Shown: in pieces, positions 17,784-29,570 of the stretch | Layout of the letters: each line of letters opens with the position of its first letter | Position numbering within the stretch: the stretch's first letter is position 1 | Source of the DNA: Burkholderiales bacterium 70-64 | GTDB lineage: Bacteria; Pseudomonadota; Gammaproteobacteria; Burkholderiales; Burkholderiaceae_E | Direction of reading: 5' to 3' | Assembly (NCBI GenBank): GCA_001898645.1 | Contig: MKUQ01000035.1 | Coordinates: forward strand, 21,539-85,538 | Length of the DNA: 64,000 bases | The notes under the pieces: model-generated | What the model saw: only the letters and a program-made list of their open reading frames with translations | What the model was told of the DNA's origin: nothing | The model's database searches: none | Made by a program: the position numbers and the translations under genes

Positions 17784-18982
17784 TCAGCCTGGCCGGGCGC
17801 GACATCCTGCAATCGTGGGGCAAGTTCGTCTTCACGGGCGTGGGGCTGGGCCTGCTGATCGGCGCCACGCTCACCATGGCGGGGGTCTACCGCGGCATGG
17901 TCGACGATGCGCGGGTGCTGCTCGAAAGCAGCGGCGCCGACCTGTGGGTGGTGCAGCAGGACACCCTCGGACCCTATGCCGAGTCGTCGAGCCTGTACGA
18001 CGACACCTGGCGCGGCATCCTCGCCATGCCGGGCGTGGCGAGCGCGGCCAGCGTCACCTACCTCACCATGCAGGTGCGCCGCGGCGAGCGCGACGTGCGC
18101 GCCATGGTGGCCGGTGTCGTTCCCGGAGGCCCGGGCGAGCCGGGGCAGCCCCGCCACCTGGTGGCCGGGCGCCACCTCACGCGCGGGCACTACGAGGCGG
18201 TGGCCGACCTCGCTACCGGCTTTGCACTGGGCGACCGGATCGGCATCCGGCGCAACACCTACACCGTGGTGGGCCTCACCCGCCGCATGGTGTCCTCGGG
18301 CGGCGACCCGATGGTGTTCATTCCGCTCAAGGATGCGCAGGAAGCCCAGTTCCTCAAGGACAACGATGCCATCGTGCGCCAGCGCCGGCGCACGGCGCGC
18401 AACCCCGCCTTCGATCGTCCCGGCGTGCCCGGCCTGCTCGACGCGGTCATCGCCTCGCAGAGCGCCAACCCGTACGTCAACGCAGTGCTGGTGCGCCTGG
18501 CGTCCGGCTACGACGCGCGCGATGTCGCCGATCCGATCCGGCGCTGGAAGCGGCTGCAGGTGTACACCCGCGCGCAGATGGAGGAGATCCTCATCGGCAA
18601 GCTGATCGCGACCTCGGCGCGTCAGATCGGCCTCTTCCTGGTGATCCTGGCCATCGTCAGCGCGGCCATCGTGGCCTTCATCATCTACACCATGACGCTC
18701 GGCAAGATCCGCGAGATCGCGGTGCTCAAGCTCATCGGCACGAAGAACGCCACCATCGCCTCGATGATCCTGCAGCAGGCGGTGCTGCTCGGCCTGATCG
18801 GCTTCGTGGTCGGCAAGGTGGCCGCCACGCTGTGGGCACCCGTCTTCCCGCGCAACATCGTGCTCGAGGCGGGCGATGCGGCGCGCGCCATCGCCGCCGT
18901 GCTGGTCATCTGCGTGCTGGCCAGCGTAGTGGCGATCCGGGCCGCGCTGAAGGTCGATCCGGCGGAGGCGGTCGGTGGCTGA
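17780..18982 (+). CDS. ABC transporter permease, FtsX/MacB family
   Basis: GTG start; N-terminal TM VFTGVGLGLLIGATLTMAGVYRG; C-terminal FtsX-like TMs IVSAAIVAFIIYTMTLGKIREIAVLKLIGTKNATIASMILQQAVLLGLIGFVVG. Confidence 0.9.
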   Translation: MISLAGRDILQSWGKFVFTGVGLGLLIGATLTMAGVYRGMVDDARVLLESSGADLWVVQQDTLGPYAESSSLYDDTWRGILAMPGVASAASVTYLTMQVRRGERDVRAMVAGVVPGGPGEPGQPRHLVAGRHLTRGHYEAVADLATGFALGDRIGIRRNTYTVVGLTRRMVSSGGDPMVFIPLKDAQEAQFLKDNDAIVRQRRRTARNPAFDRPGVPGLLDAVIASQSANPYVNAVLVRLASGYDARDVADPIRRWKRLQVYTRAQMEEILIGKLIATSARQIGLFLVILAIVSAAIVAFIIYTMTLGKIREIAVLKLIGTKNATIASMILQQAVLLGLIGFVVGKVAATLWAPVFPRNIVLEAGDAARAIAAVLVICVLASVVAIRAALKVDPAEAVGG

Positions 18983-19724
18983 TCGGTCCGTGCTCGACCG
19001 GCCGGTGGTCGATCGACGGCCTCCGGGCATCCGCATCGAGGGCCTGCGCAAGCGCTACGGCGAGGGTGAAACGGCGGTCGACGCCCTGAAGCACGTCGAC
19101 ATGGTCGTGGCGCCGGGCGAGGTCGTGGGGCTGATCGGCCCGTCCGGCTCGGGCAAGAGCACGCTCCTGAAGTGCCTGGGCGCGGTGATCGAGCCGAGCG
19201 GAGGGCGCATGACGCTGGGCGACCGGCTCACCTACGACGACGGCTGGAAGATCCGCGACCTCCGCGAGCTGCGCCGCGACCGGATCGGCTTCGTGTTCCA
19301 GGCACCGTACCTGATCCCCTTCCTCGATGCCACCGACAACGTCGCGCTGCTGCCGATGCTGGCCGGGCGCCCGAACGAGGAGGCGCGCCGGCGCGCGCAC
19401 GAGGTGCTCGCCGCGCTGGACGTGGCGCACCGCGCACGCGCCATGCCGGCACAGCTTTCCGGCGGCGAGCAGCAGCGGGTGGCGATCGCGCGTGCGCTGG
19501 TGAACCGGCCGCCGGTGATCCTCGCGGACGAGCCCACCGCGCCCCTCGACAGCGAACGCGCGCTGGCGGTGATCCGGATCCTCAACGAGATGGCCCGGCA
19601 GTACGAGACCGCGGTCGTCGTCGTGACGCACGACGAGAAGATCATCCCGACCTTCCGGCGCATCTATCAGATCCGCGACGGGCGCACCCACGAGGAAGCC
19701 GGCGAAGGGAGGTCGTTCGAATGA
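18975..19724 (+). CDS. ABC transporter ATP-binding protein (MacB/LolD type)
   Basis: Walker [10 protein letters not shown]; signature [15 protein letters not shown]; Walker [13 protein letters not shown]. Confidence 0.95.
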   Translation: MADRSVLDRPVVDRRPPGIRIEGLRKRYGEGETAVDALKHVDMVVAPGEVVGLIGPSGSGKSTLLKCLGAVIEPSGGRMTLGDRLTYDDGWKIRDLRELRRDRIGFVFQAPYLIPFLDATDNVALLPMLAGRPNEEARRRAHEVLAALDVAHRARAMPAQLSGGEQQRVAIARALVNRPPVILADEPTAPLDSERALAVIRILNEMARQYETAVVVVTHDEKIIPTFRRIYQIRDGRTHEEAGEGRSFE

Positions 19725-21229
19725 ATCATCGTGGGCCGTTTCCGGCGCATCCGCCGCGGCGCTCGCGCGGGTGGCCGGGCATGCACCGGCGTGCCGTGCT
19801 CGCTGCCGGCGCGCTGGCGCTGGCCGGCTGCGCCGCAGGACCCGACTGGCGACGCCCGCCGGCACCGGCGGCGGACCGCTACACCGCCGGCGCAGCGCCT
19901 TCCGTCACCGCCGCAGCCGGCGTCCCCCTCGGCGAGGCCCAGCGCCTGGTCGCGGGCGCGTCGCCCGAGGCGCAGTGGTGGCGCGGGTTGCGCTCGGCGC
20001 GGCTCGATGCGCTCGTCGAAGAGGCCCTGCAGGCCAGCCCGACACTGGAAGCGGCGAGCGCGACGCTGCGCCAGGCGCAGGAGACCCTCGCGGCGCGCAC
20101 CGGCGCGACCGTCTATCCGCAGGCCGACGTCGCAGCGGGCGTGCAACGCCAGCACATCAACGGCGCACCACTCGGGCAATCGGGCGCCGAGCGCACCTTC
20201 GAGCTGTACACGGCTACGCTGGGCGCAGCCTGGGATCCCGACCTGGCCGGCGGCAACCGGCGCACGCTGGAAGCACTGGCCGCCCAGGTGGAGCATCAGC
20301 GCTACCAACTGGAGGCGTCACGCCTGGCGCTGGCCGGCAACGTGGCGAGCACCGCGATCGTGCAGGCGAAGTGGGCCGCGCAACTGCAGGCCGGCGAGGC
20401 GATCGTGGCGGCGCAGGCCGGGCAGGTCGACATCACGCGCCGGCGCCTGGCGCTGGGGGCGGCGTCGCACGAAGACCTGCTGGCGCTCGAGGCGCAACTC
20501 GCGCAGGCGCGCGCCCAGTTGCCCGCACTGCGCGGCCGGCTCGCGCAGGCCGATCACCTGCTTGCCGTGCTGCTCGGCCGTGCTCCTGCCGAGGATGCGA
20601 CGCCGCGCTTCGCACTGGCCGAGTTCGGGCTTCCCGCCGATCTGCCGCTGCGCCTGCCTTCGGAGCTGGTGCGCCGGCGCCCGGACATCCGGGCCTCGGA
20701 AGCCCTGATGCACGCGGCCAATGCGCAGCACGGGGCGGCACTTGCCAGGCTATATCCGCGCATCACGCTGAGCGCCTCGCTCGGTTCACAGGCGCTGGCC
20801 GGCAGCGCCCTCTTCGGCGCCGGTTCCATGGCCTGGGGGCTTGCCGGCCAATTGGCCCAGCCCTTGTTCCAGCCGGGATTGCCTGCCGAGGCGCGCGCGG
20901 CCGAAGCCGGTTTCGAGGCGGCAGCCGCGAACTACCGGCAGACCGTGCTGCAGGCCTTGCGCGGCGTGGCCGACGTGCTGCGCGCGCTCGAGCACGATGC
21001 GCAGGCGCTCGCCGCGCAGGCCGACGCAGACGCCGCAGCGCAGGCCTCGCTGGCATCGATTCGAAGGCGCCACGAGCTCGGCGTGGCCAGCTACCTGCAG
21101 TTGCTGGTGGCCGAGCAGCAGGCGCAGCAGGCACGCCTCGACCTGATCGCGACGCAGGCGCAGCGGCTGCTCGATTCGGTTGCCCTCTACCAGGCGATGG
21201 GGGGAAGCGCTCTCGACGGCGACGGCTGA
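19721..21229 (+). CDS. outer-membrane efflux lipoprotein (NodT/TolC family)
   Basis: Lipobox LALAGCAAGPDWRRP; LPSELVRRRPDIRASEALMHAANAQHGAALARLYPRITLSASLG; overlaps the preceding gene by 4 bp (ATGA). Confidence 0.93.
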   Translation: MNHRGPFPAHPPRRSRGWPGMHRRAVLAAGALALAGCAAGPDWRRPPAPAADRYTAGAAPSVTAAAGVPLGEAQRLVAGASPEAQWWRGLRSARLDALVEEALQASPTLEAASATLRQAQETLAARTGATVYPQADVAAGVQRQHINGAPLGQSGAERTFELYTATLGAAWDPDLAGGNRRTLEALAAQVEHQRYQLEASRLALAGNVASTAIVQAKWAAQLQAGEAIVAAQAGQVDITRRRLALGAASHEDLLALEAQLAQARAQLPALRGRLAQADHLLAVLLGRAPAEDATPRFALAEFGLPADLPLRLPSELVRRRPDIRASEALMHAANAQHGAALARLYPRITLSASLGSQALAGSALFGAGSMAWGLAGQLAQPLFQPGLPAEARAAEAGFEAAAANYRQTVLQALRGVADVLRALEHDAQALAAQADADAAAQASLASIRRRHELGVASYLQLLVAEQQAQQARLDLIATQAQRLLDSVALYQAMGGSALDGDG

Positions 21230-21241
21230 AAGGGTTGCGGC

Positions 21242-21256
21242 GCGGCCGATGGCCGC
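21242..21256. terminator. possible bidirectional stem-loop GCGGCC-GAT-GGCCGC
   Basis: Perfect 6-bp arms between convergent genes; no T-tract. Confidence 0.3.
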
Positions 21257-21276
21257 TGCCCGCGAGCGCCGTCTGC

Positions 21277-22719
21277 TCAGGAGGGCGTGAAGCTTCCCGG
21301 CCGGGGAGCCGAGAGCGCCGATCGTCCGGCGGGTTCGTGACCCGGCGGCATCGGCAGCGTGATCGCCACGTGCAGGCCGCCGAGCGAGGTGGAGCGCTGG
21401 TAGCGGATCGTGCCTTCGTATTGCGCCACGATGTCGCCGACGATCGCCAGTCCCATGCCATGCCCCGGCCGACGCTCGTCGCCGCGCAGGCCGGCCGTGC
21501 CGATGCGTTCGAGCAGCGGCTCGGGCACGCCCGGACCGTCGTCTTCGATGTCGATGGCGAGCACCGCCGCGGTCCCTTCGTGCTCGGGTGGCCGTGGCAC
21601 CGTGCCGCCGGCGAGCGACAGCGTCACCCGTGCGCGGCTGCGCGCCCACTTGCAGGCGTTGTCGAGCAGGTTGCCGATCAGCTCCAGCATGTCTTCCCGA
21701 TCGAACGGCAGGTTCGCGTCGGGCGCCTCGACGGCGATGTCCACGGCTCGATCGCGATGCAGGCGGCGTACCGCCTGCGCCAGCGCAGCGAGCTGCACGC
21801 GCGCCTCGAAGGGCTCGCCCGCGGCCCCGGCCCCTGCCAGGCGCGCGCGATGCAGCTCGCGCTCGATGGTTTCGCGCATCGCGTCGAGCTGCCTGTGCAC
21901 GTCGGCGGCCAGTTGCGGTTGGCCGAGCGCGGCGAGGTCGTCCGCGGCGTGACCGAGCGAGGCCAGTGGCGTCTTGAGCGCGTGGGAGAGGTTGCCGGCG
22001 GCATGCCGGATGCGCCCGAGGCGCCGGGCGTGGTGCCGTGCCAGGCGACCCAGCGCATCGAGGATGGGCTGCACCTCGGAAGGCGCCGGTCGCGCCGAGC
22101 CCGTGGCATCCGATGGCGGCACCTCGCCGCGCTCCAGCCGGCGGCACGTCCGCACTGCCTCGTCCAGCGGCGCCAGTCCGCGCACCAGCAGGCGGCGCTG
22201 CAGCGCCAGCAGCGCCAGCAGCGCCAGCGCCACCCCGATCAGCAGCCGCGTGCGGAAGCGGTCGATGGCGGCGTCCAGCGGACCGATATCCTCGGCGACC
22301 TGCACCACGATACCGCCGTCCGGCGCCGCGAAACGCCGGGCATAGACCAGCAGCGACTGCCCGGCCGGCCCGAGGCGCTGCTCGACCGATTCGCGGCGGC
22401 CGGCATCGAGCGTGGCGCCGAGGTCCTCGTCCCAGAGGGAGCGTGAGTGGATCGCCTCTCGCCCGAAGCGAATCACGAAGTAGCGGCCCGACAGCGGCAA
22501 CTCGTAGGACGTGCCGGCAGCGCCTTCGACGGCGGCCTGCGGGTCGGTCGCGTCGAGCACGTGCGCGTACAGCAGTTCGGCGTCCTGGCGCAGGCGGGTC
22601 AGCACGTAGTCGTGCATCAGCCGCCGCGGGAAGTCCTGCAGGCCGAAGGCGAGCAGCCCCGCGGCCACCAGCAGCACCAGCGACAGCGACAGCGACAGCC
22701 GGTTGCGCAGCGAGTTCAC
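21277..22719 (-). CDS. sensor histidine kinase
   Basis: [23 protein letters not shown] (H box), [18 protein letters not shown] (N box), [35 protein letters not shown] (G boxes). Confidence 0.93.
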   Translation of the reverse strand: MNSLRNRLSLSLSLVLLVAAGLLAFGLQDFPRRLMHDYVLTRLRQDAELLYAHVLDATDPQAAVEGAAGTSYELPLSGRYFVIRFGREAIHSRSLWDEDLGATLDAGRRESVEQRLGPAGQSLLVYARRFAAPDGGIVVQVAEDIGPLDAAIDRFRTRLLIGVALALLALLALQRRLLVRGLAPLDEAVRTCRRLERGEVPPSDATGSARPAPSEVQPILDALGRLARHHARRLGRIRHAAGNLSHALKTPLASLGHAADDLAALGQPQLAADVHRQLDAMRETIERELHRARLAGAGAAGEPFEARVQLAALAQAVRRLHRDRAVDIAVEAPDANLPFDREDMLELIGNLLDNACKWARSRARVTLSLAGGTVPRPPEHEGTAAVLAIDIEDDGPGVPEPLLERIGTAGLRGDERRPGHGMGLAIVGDIVAQYEGTIRYQRSTSLGGLHVAITLPMPPGHEPAGRSALSAPRPGSFTPS

Positions 22720-23381
22720 CGGCCGCCCTGGAACACGTACCCCTGTCCGCGCCGGGTCTCGATGCACGTGGCCCCGAGCAGGGTGCGCAACCTGCGCACG
22801 TAGACCTCGATCACGTTGCTGTCGCGCTCGGCGTCGTAGTCGTACACGTGCTCGGCCAGCCGCGTCTTGGACAGCACCTGGCCGGGATGGCGCATGAAGT
22901 AGCGCAACAGCCGGAACTCGGTGCCGGTGAGCGCTTGCTCGCGCCCGTCGTCGTGGAGCAGGCACTGGCGCGCCTCGTCCAGCCGCCAGGGGCCGGTGCG
23001 CAGCTCGGGCGCCTGCACGGGCGCGGCGCGCCGCAGCAGCGCCTGCACGCGCGCAAGCAGCTCCTCGACGTGGAACGGCTTGCCGAGGTAGTCGTCGGCG
23101 CCGGCCTGCAGGCCCGCCACGCGTTCGCTCCAGCCGTCGCGAGCGGTGAGGATCAGCACCGGGACGGTGTTGCCCGCCCCGCGCCACTCGCGCAGCATCG
23201 ACAGCCCCGGCTTGCCGGGCAGGCCGAGATCGAGGATCACCGCATCGTACGGCTCGGTGGCGCCCAGGTGGGCGCCATCGATGCCGTCGGCGGCAAGGTC
23301 GACCGCGTAGCCCGCGCCCTTCAGGCGCTCGAGCAGGCGCTCGCCCAGCGCTGCGTCGTCCTCGACGATCAGCAGGCGCAT
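22716..23381 (-). CDS. OmpR-family response regulator
   Basis: [33 protein letters not shown]...[20 protein letters not shown]...winged-helix [30 protein letters not shown]-like end. Confidence 0.95.
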   Translation of the reverse strand: MRLLIVEDDAALGERLLERLKGAGYAVDLAADGIDGAHLGATEPYDAVILDLGLPGKPGLSMLREWRGAGNTVPVLILTARDGWSERVAGLQAGADDYLGKPFHVEELLARVQALLRRAAPVQAPELRTGPWRLDEARQCLLHDDGREQALTGTEFRLLRYFMRHPGQVLSKTRLAEHVYDYDAERDSNVIEVYVRRLRTLLGATCIETRRGQGYVFQGGR

Positions 23382-23385
23382 GCGC

Positions 23386-23715
23386 TCACCGCGACCTGCG
23401 CCGCAGCAGCTCGCCGCTGCCGGCGTCGAGCTCCAGCTTGTGCACGGCGTCGGCGTTGTCGATCACCTTCACCTCGTAGACGTAGCGGCCGTTCTCGCGA
23501 TCGAGCTCGACCTCCACCACCTGCCCGGGCTGCGCGGCGCGCGCGCGGCTCAGGATGTCCTCCATCGGGAGGATCTTGCCGCTCTCGCGCAGCTGGCGGA
23601 CTTCCTGCTGGCGGATGCGATCGCTGGCGGCCGCGGGCGGCGCATCGACCAGCATCGCAGCGGCCGAGACCGCCGCGACGGCGGCGGCGGTGAAGATCCA
23701 CGGGGTCTTGCTCAT
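23386..23715 (-). CDS. PepSY domain exported protein
   Basis: Signal peptide [89 protein letters not shown]. Confidence 0.85.
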   Translation of the reverse strand: MSKTPWIFTAAAVAAVSAAAMLVDAPPAAASDRIRQQEVRQLRESGKILPMEDILSRARAAQPGQVVEVELDRENGRYVYEVKVIDNADAVHKLELDAGSGELLRRRSR

Positions 23716-23824
23716 CTTCCGGCTCCTTCGTTGACGCCCCGTCGGCGACGGGAACGCGGCGAAGTATCGCGGTGCGCCGCTGAAGCGAAGCTGAACGGCG
23801 CGGGCTCGATTCCCGCGGGCGAGT

Positions 23825-24406
23825 CTACGCCGCCGCCGGCTCGGGCGCCGTCCATTCCCGGCAGATCTTGCGCGTCTGCTCGCGTGCCAGCGGCTCGCCG
23901 GTGAGGCCGCACAGGTGACCGTCTCCGGCCGGCAGGAAATGCGCGCATTGCCGGCACACGCCGAAGGCGCGGTTGCCGTTCTGGCGCTGCAGCGCGGTCA
24001 GCAGCGCCCGCAGCCGCTCGCCGATGTCGGCCTGCGCGCCGGCGGCGCGCAGCGCCGCGTCGAGCCGCCGGGTCCAGCCGCGGGCGAGGACCGCCCGGCC
24101 CGCCGCGGTGAGCGCCAGATGCAGGTGCTTGCCGTCGCGCTCGTCGGGCTGGCGCGCGACGAGGCCCCGGCGCTCGAGCACCGCCAGCGTCTGCGACACC
24201 GTTCCGCGGGTGATCCCGAAGTATTCGGCTACCGCGATCGGCCGGTCGCTGTAGCGGTTGGCGCGGGCGAGGTAGGCCAGCACCTGCAGGTGGATGGGCA
24301 GCAGGCCGTGGCGCGCGGCGTCTTCGCGCACCGACTGCTGCAGCAGCGCCGCCAGGCGCTCGAGCAGCAGCGGGGTGTCGTCGACCGGCAACCAGGCATC
24401 GTCCAT
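23825..24406 (-). CDS. MarR family transcriptional regulator with C-terminal Cys-rich segment
   Basis: ILAYLARANRYSDRPIAVAEYFGITRGTVSQTLAVLERRGLVARQPDERDGKHLHLALTAAG; C-terminal CRQCAHFLPAGDGHLCGLTGEPL. Confidence 0.9.
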   Translation of the reverse strand: MDDAWLPVDDTPLLLERLAALLQQSVREDAARHGLLPIHLQVLAYLARANRYSDRPIAVAEYFGITRGTVSQTLAVLERRGLVARQPDERDGKHLHLALTAAGRAVLARGWTRRLDAALRAAGAQADIGERLRALLTALQRQNGNRAFGVCRQCAHFLPAGDGHLCGLTGEPLAREQTRKICREWTAPEPAAA

Positions 24407-24414
24407 CGCCGCAA

Positions 24415-24431
24415 TGTATCGCCTCGATACA
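24415..24431. promoter_or_regulatory. MarR operator copy 1: TGTATCGCCTCGATACA
   Basis: Inverted repeat TGTATCG-CCT-CGATACA, 8 nt upstream of the marR-like ATG. Confidence 0.75.
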
Positions 24432-24469
24432 TCGTTGACAAGAGCCGCACGCCGGCTTACGCTCCATCA

Positions 24470-24486
24470 TGTATCGACTCGATACA
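24470..24486. promoter_or_regulatory. MarR operator copy 2: TGTATCGACTCGATACA
   Basis: Perfect dyad TGTATCGA-C-TCGATACA. 16/17 identical to copy 1 and followed by the same tcgttg. Confidence 0.8.
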
Positions 24487-24548
24487 TCGTTGCTTCCCGC
24501 GGCAACGTGCCGGCAGGCGCAGCCGCATCCATCGTCGAGGAGCCCTCC

Positions 24549-24782
24549 ATGACCACCGCCACTTTCTTTCACGCCGGCTGTCCGGTCTGCGTGTCGGCCG
24601 AGCAGCAGTTCGTCGATGCGCTCGACCCGGGCCGATACCGCGTCGAGGTCGTCCATCTGGGCCAGCACAAGGACCGCATCGCGGAAGCCGAGCGGCTCGG
24701 CGTGCGCTCGGTGCCGGCGCTGGTGATCGACGGCCAGCCCTTCCACATCAACTTCGGGGCTGCGCTGGCCGACCTGAAGTGA
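24549..24782 (+). CDS. small thioredoxin/glutaredoxin-fold protein
   Basis: MTTATFFHAGCPVCVSAEQQFVDALDPGRYRVEVVHLGQHKDRIAEAERLGVRSVPALVIDGQPFHINFGAALADLK: CPVC motif and cis-Pro SVPALV. Confidence 0.88.
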   Translation: MTTATFFHAGCPVCVSAEQQFVDALDPGRYRVEVVHLGQHKDRIAEAERLGVRSVPALVIDGQPFHINFGAALADLK

Positions 24783-25270
24783 ATCCGCCATCCCCCTATC
24801 CGACGGCGCCGCCCTGGCAGGTGGCGCAGTGGTTCAATGCCGCGCAGCCGCCGTCGCTCGAATCGCTGCGCGGACGCATCGTGGTGCTGCACGCGTTCCA
24901 GATGCTGTGCCCGGGATGCGTGCAGCACGGCCTGCCGCAGGCGCAGGCGGTGCAGCGCGAGTTCGCCGGCCATGACGTGGCGGTGATCGGCCTGCACACG
25001 GTGTTCGAGCACCACGAGGCGATGCGGCCGGCGTCGCTGGCCGCCTTCCTGCACGAATACCGCATCGCCTTCCCGGTCGGCGTCGACCTGCCGGCCGCCG
25101 AGGGTCCTGTTCCCCTCACCATGCGCGCCTACGACATGCGCGGCACGCCCACCCTGGTGGTGATCGACCGCGCCGGCCGCATCCGGCTGCATGCCTTCGG
25201 CCGCGTCGGCGACCTGGCCTTGGGCGCTCTCATCGGCGGCCTGCTCGCCGAGCCCGCGCCGGCGCCCTAG
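24779..25270 (+). CDS. AhpC/TSA-TlpA-like thioredoxin-fold protein (peroxiredoxin-like)
   Basis: GTG start overlapping the previous stop; LRGRIVVLHAFQMLCPGCVQHGLPQAQAVQREFAGHDVAVIGLHTVFEHHEAM...MRGTPTLVVIDRAGRIRLHAFG. Confidence 0.88.
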   Translation: MNPPSPYPTAPPWQVAQWFNAAQPPSLESLRGRIVVLHAFQMLCPGCVQHGLPQAQAVQREFAGHDVAVIGLHTVFEHHEAMRPASLAAFLHEYRIAFPVGVDLPAAEGPVPLTMRAYDMRGTPTLVVIDRAGRIRLHAFGRVGDLALGALIGGLLAEPAPAP

Positions 25271-25980
25271 CCTGACACCGTCGTTCGCCCCGGCCGCCGG
25301 GAAGCGGGTGCGCCGCGGCTGGAGGAAGACCCGGCGCCGCGAAAACCGTCGAGCAGCAGCGGCCACAGCCGCCGCGCCGCCTCGAGCATGCCGCCCTCGC
25401 CGCCGAACAGGGTCGACTGCACCGCCAGGCCCTGCACGGTGCCAATGAGCAGCACCGCGGCGGCTTCCTCGTCGAGCGAGGCCGGCAGCTCGCCGGCCTC
25501 GCGCGCGGCGGCCATGGCGGCGCACAGGCGCTGGCGGTAGCCGCCCACCATCGTGCGCACGCGCGATTGCGCCGACGACGGCCCGGGGCGCTGCAGCTCG
25601 TGGTACAGGATGCGCGTCACCCCCGGGTAGCGCGCCACGAAGCCGACGTGGGCGAGGAACACGCCCTCGAGCGTGCGCATCGGCGTGCTGCCGACGGCGA
25701 AGGCCGCGTCGATGATCTCGCCCAGGGTCTGGCGCACCCAGTCGAACACCGCTGCCCAGATCGCGTCCTTGTCGGGGAAATGGCGAAACAGTGCTCCGTG
25801 GGTGACGCCGACCCGTTCGGCGATGGCCTGGGTGGTGATGCCCTCGGGGCCGGCGTCGCGCGCCAGCTCCACCACCGCCAGCACGATCTCGCGCCGGCGC
25901 TCGGCGCCGCTCAGGCGCACGCGCGTGGCGGCGGGCCCGCGCGAAACCGGAACCGGCCTGGCCGGCGCCGCGCTGCTCAT
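25267..25980 (-). CDS. TetR/AcrR family transcriptional regulator (possible upstream start at 26016)
   Basis: GITTQAIAERVGVTHGALFRHFPDKDAIWAAVFDWV; alignable along its length with the 15985 TetR. Confidence 0.9.
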   Translation of the reverse strand: MSSAAPARPVPVSRGPAATRVRLSGAERRREIVLAVVELARDAGPEGITTQAIAERVGVTHGALFRHFPDKDAIWAAVFDWVRQTLGEIIDAAFAVGSTPMRTLEGVFLAHVGFVARYPGVTRILYHELQRPGPSSAQSRVRTMVGGYRQRLCAAMAAAREAGELPASLDEEAAAVLLIGTVQGLAVQSTLFGGEGGMLEAARRLWPLLLDGFRGAGSSSSRGAPASRRPGRTTVSG

Positions 25981-26019
25981 CGCATATCCCTCCTGGCAGC
26001 GTGCCATGCTCGACATGTA

Positions 26020-26033
26020 AGTAACACGTTACT
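26020..26033. promoter_or_regulatory. candidate TetR operator AGTAAC-AC-GTTACT
   Basis: Inverted repeat in the divergent tetR/fmdE-like intergenic region. Confidence 0.7.
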
Positions 26034-26072
26034 ATCCTAAGGGCGTTTTCCTTCCGCTACAAGGCCGGCCAC

Positions 26073-26714
26073 ATGAGCAGCGTCGTCTCCCCGCAGTCCT
26101 CCAGCCCCGCGTTCTTCGCCGACGCACCCACCATCGTCATGCGCGACTCGCTGGCCGAGTTCCTCGGCGCCGCCGACGCCGGAGTGTTGGAGTATCGCTA
26201 CGTCGACGCGGTGCGCCTGGCCGGGCATTCCTGCCCGACCGTGGCGGGCGCCTGGCTGATGGCGCGCGCGGCGGTGCGGGCGCTGTACCCCGAGGGGCAG
26301 CCGCTGCCCGAGCGCGGCGCGATCCGCATCGACTTTCGCGAGCGCCGCGATGCCGGGGTCACCGGCGTGGTGGCCAACGTGCTCGGGCTGGTGACCGGTG
26401 CCGCGGGCGACGGCGGCTTTCCGGGCATCGGCGGGCGCTTCGTGCGGCGCGATCGGCTGTTCTTCGAGCAGCCGGTAGGCGCGCAGGTGCGCTTCACGCG
26501 TCTGGACAACGATCGCGCGGTCGAGGCCGAGGCCAATCTGAGCCGGGTGCCGAGCGATCCGCGCATGGCGTGGGCGATGTCGCGCAGCCTCTCGGACGAT
26601 GCCAGCGCCGAGGAGACCGCGCTGTTTCGCGAGCTCTGGCAGGACCGCGTGCGCCGCGTCCTGGTCGAGCATGCCGACGACCCGGAATTGATCACGATCA
26701 AGCCGATACGCTGA
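26073..26714 (+). CDS. FmdE-like protein (formylmethanofuran dehydrogenase subunit E-like domain)
   Basis: EYRYVDAVRLAGHSCPTVAGAWLMARAAVRALYPEGQPLPERGAIRIDF: GHxCP motif typical of FmdE-like proteins. Confidence 0.6.
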   Translation: MSSVVSPQSSSPAFFADAPTIVMRDSLAEFLGAADAGVLEYRYVDAVRLAGHSCPTVAGAWLMARAAVRALYPEGQPLPERGAIRIDFRERRDAGVTGVVANVLGLVTGAAGDGGFPGIGGRFVRRDRLFFEQPVGAQVRFTRLDNDRAVEAEANLSRVPSDPRMAWAMSRSLSDDASAEETALFRELWQDRVRRVLVEHADDPELITIKPIR

Positions 26715-26740
26715 GGCACGTTCGAGCACCGGCTGCGCGG

Positions 26741-26770
26741 TTGACACAAACAGGACCAAAACGGTACTGT
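26741..26770 (+). promoter_or_regulatory. sigma70-like promoter TTGACA-N18-TACTGT with overlapping dyad ACAGGACC-AAAAC-GGTACTGT
   Basis: Upstream of the Rrf2-suf operon; dyad at 26750-26770 covers the spacer and -10. Confidence 0.65.
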
Positions 26771-26810
26771 TTAGCGCAGGGCGGAGCAGGAACCGCCAGG
26801 AAACACGGAC

Positions 26811-27284
26811 ATGCTTCGCATCAGCAGGCTCGCGGATTACGGGACGATGGTGATGACCCAGATGGCCAGTCAGCCGCAACGGCTGTTCAGCGCCGCGGAT
26901 CTCGCCTTGTCGCTCGGCCTCGGCCGCGCCACGGTGAGCAAGGTCCTCAAGAGCCTGGCGCGGCGCGAGCTGGTCGCCAGCGTGCGCGGCCTGCATGGCG
27001 GGTATTCGTTGAGCCGGCCGCCGCAGGAGATCACCGTGGCCGACATCGTCGATGCGCTCGAGGAGCAGCCGTTCGGGCTCACGGAGTGCAGCGCCACTTC
27101 CGGCCTGTGTGACATCGAAACCAGTTGCCGCGTGCGCACGAACTGGCAGCAGATCAGCCTGATCGTGCGCCGCGCACTCGAAGGCGTGACGCTGGCCGAC
27201 ATGGCGCCGCCGCTGCGCGAGCAGCCGATCGTGCTGCATCGCGCGCCGCGCGCCGCCGCGCAGGCGAGCGAATCGACGCAATGA
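26811..27284 (+). CDS. Rrf2 family SUF-system Fe-S assembly regulator
   Basis: [71 protein letters not shown]; Cys cluster [15 protein letters not shown]; directly upstream of sufB. Confidence 0.92.
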   Translation: MLRISRLADYGTMVMTQMASQPQRLFSAADLALSLGLGRATVSKVLKSLARRELVASVRGLHGGYSLSRPPQEITVADIVDALEEQPFGLTECSATSGLCDIETSCRVRTNWQQISLIVRRALEGVTLADMAPPLREQPIVLHRAPRAAAQASESTQ

Positions 27285-27300
27285 CAGGAGTCAGCCCTAC

Positions 27301-28749
<1,449 letters not shown>

Positions 28750-28763
28750 AGGAGAGAACGAGC

Positions 28764-29566
<803 letters not shown>

Positions 29567-29570
<4 letters not shown>

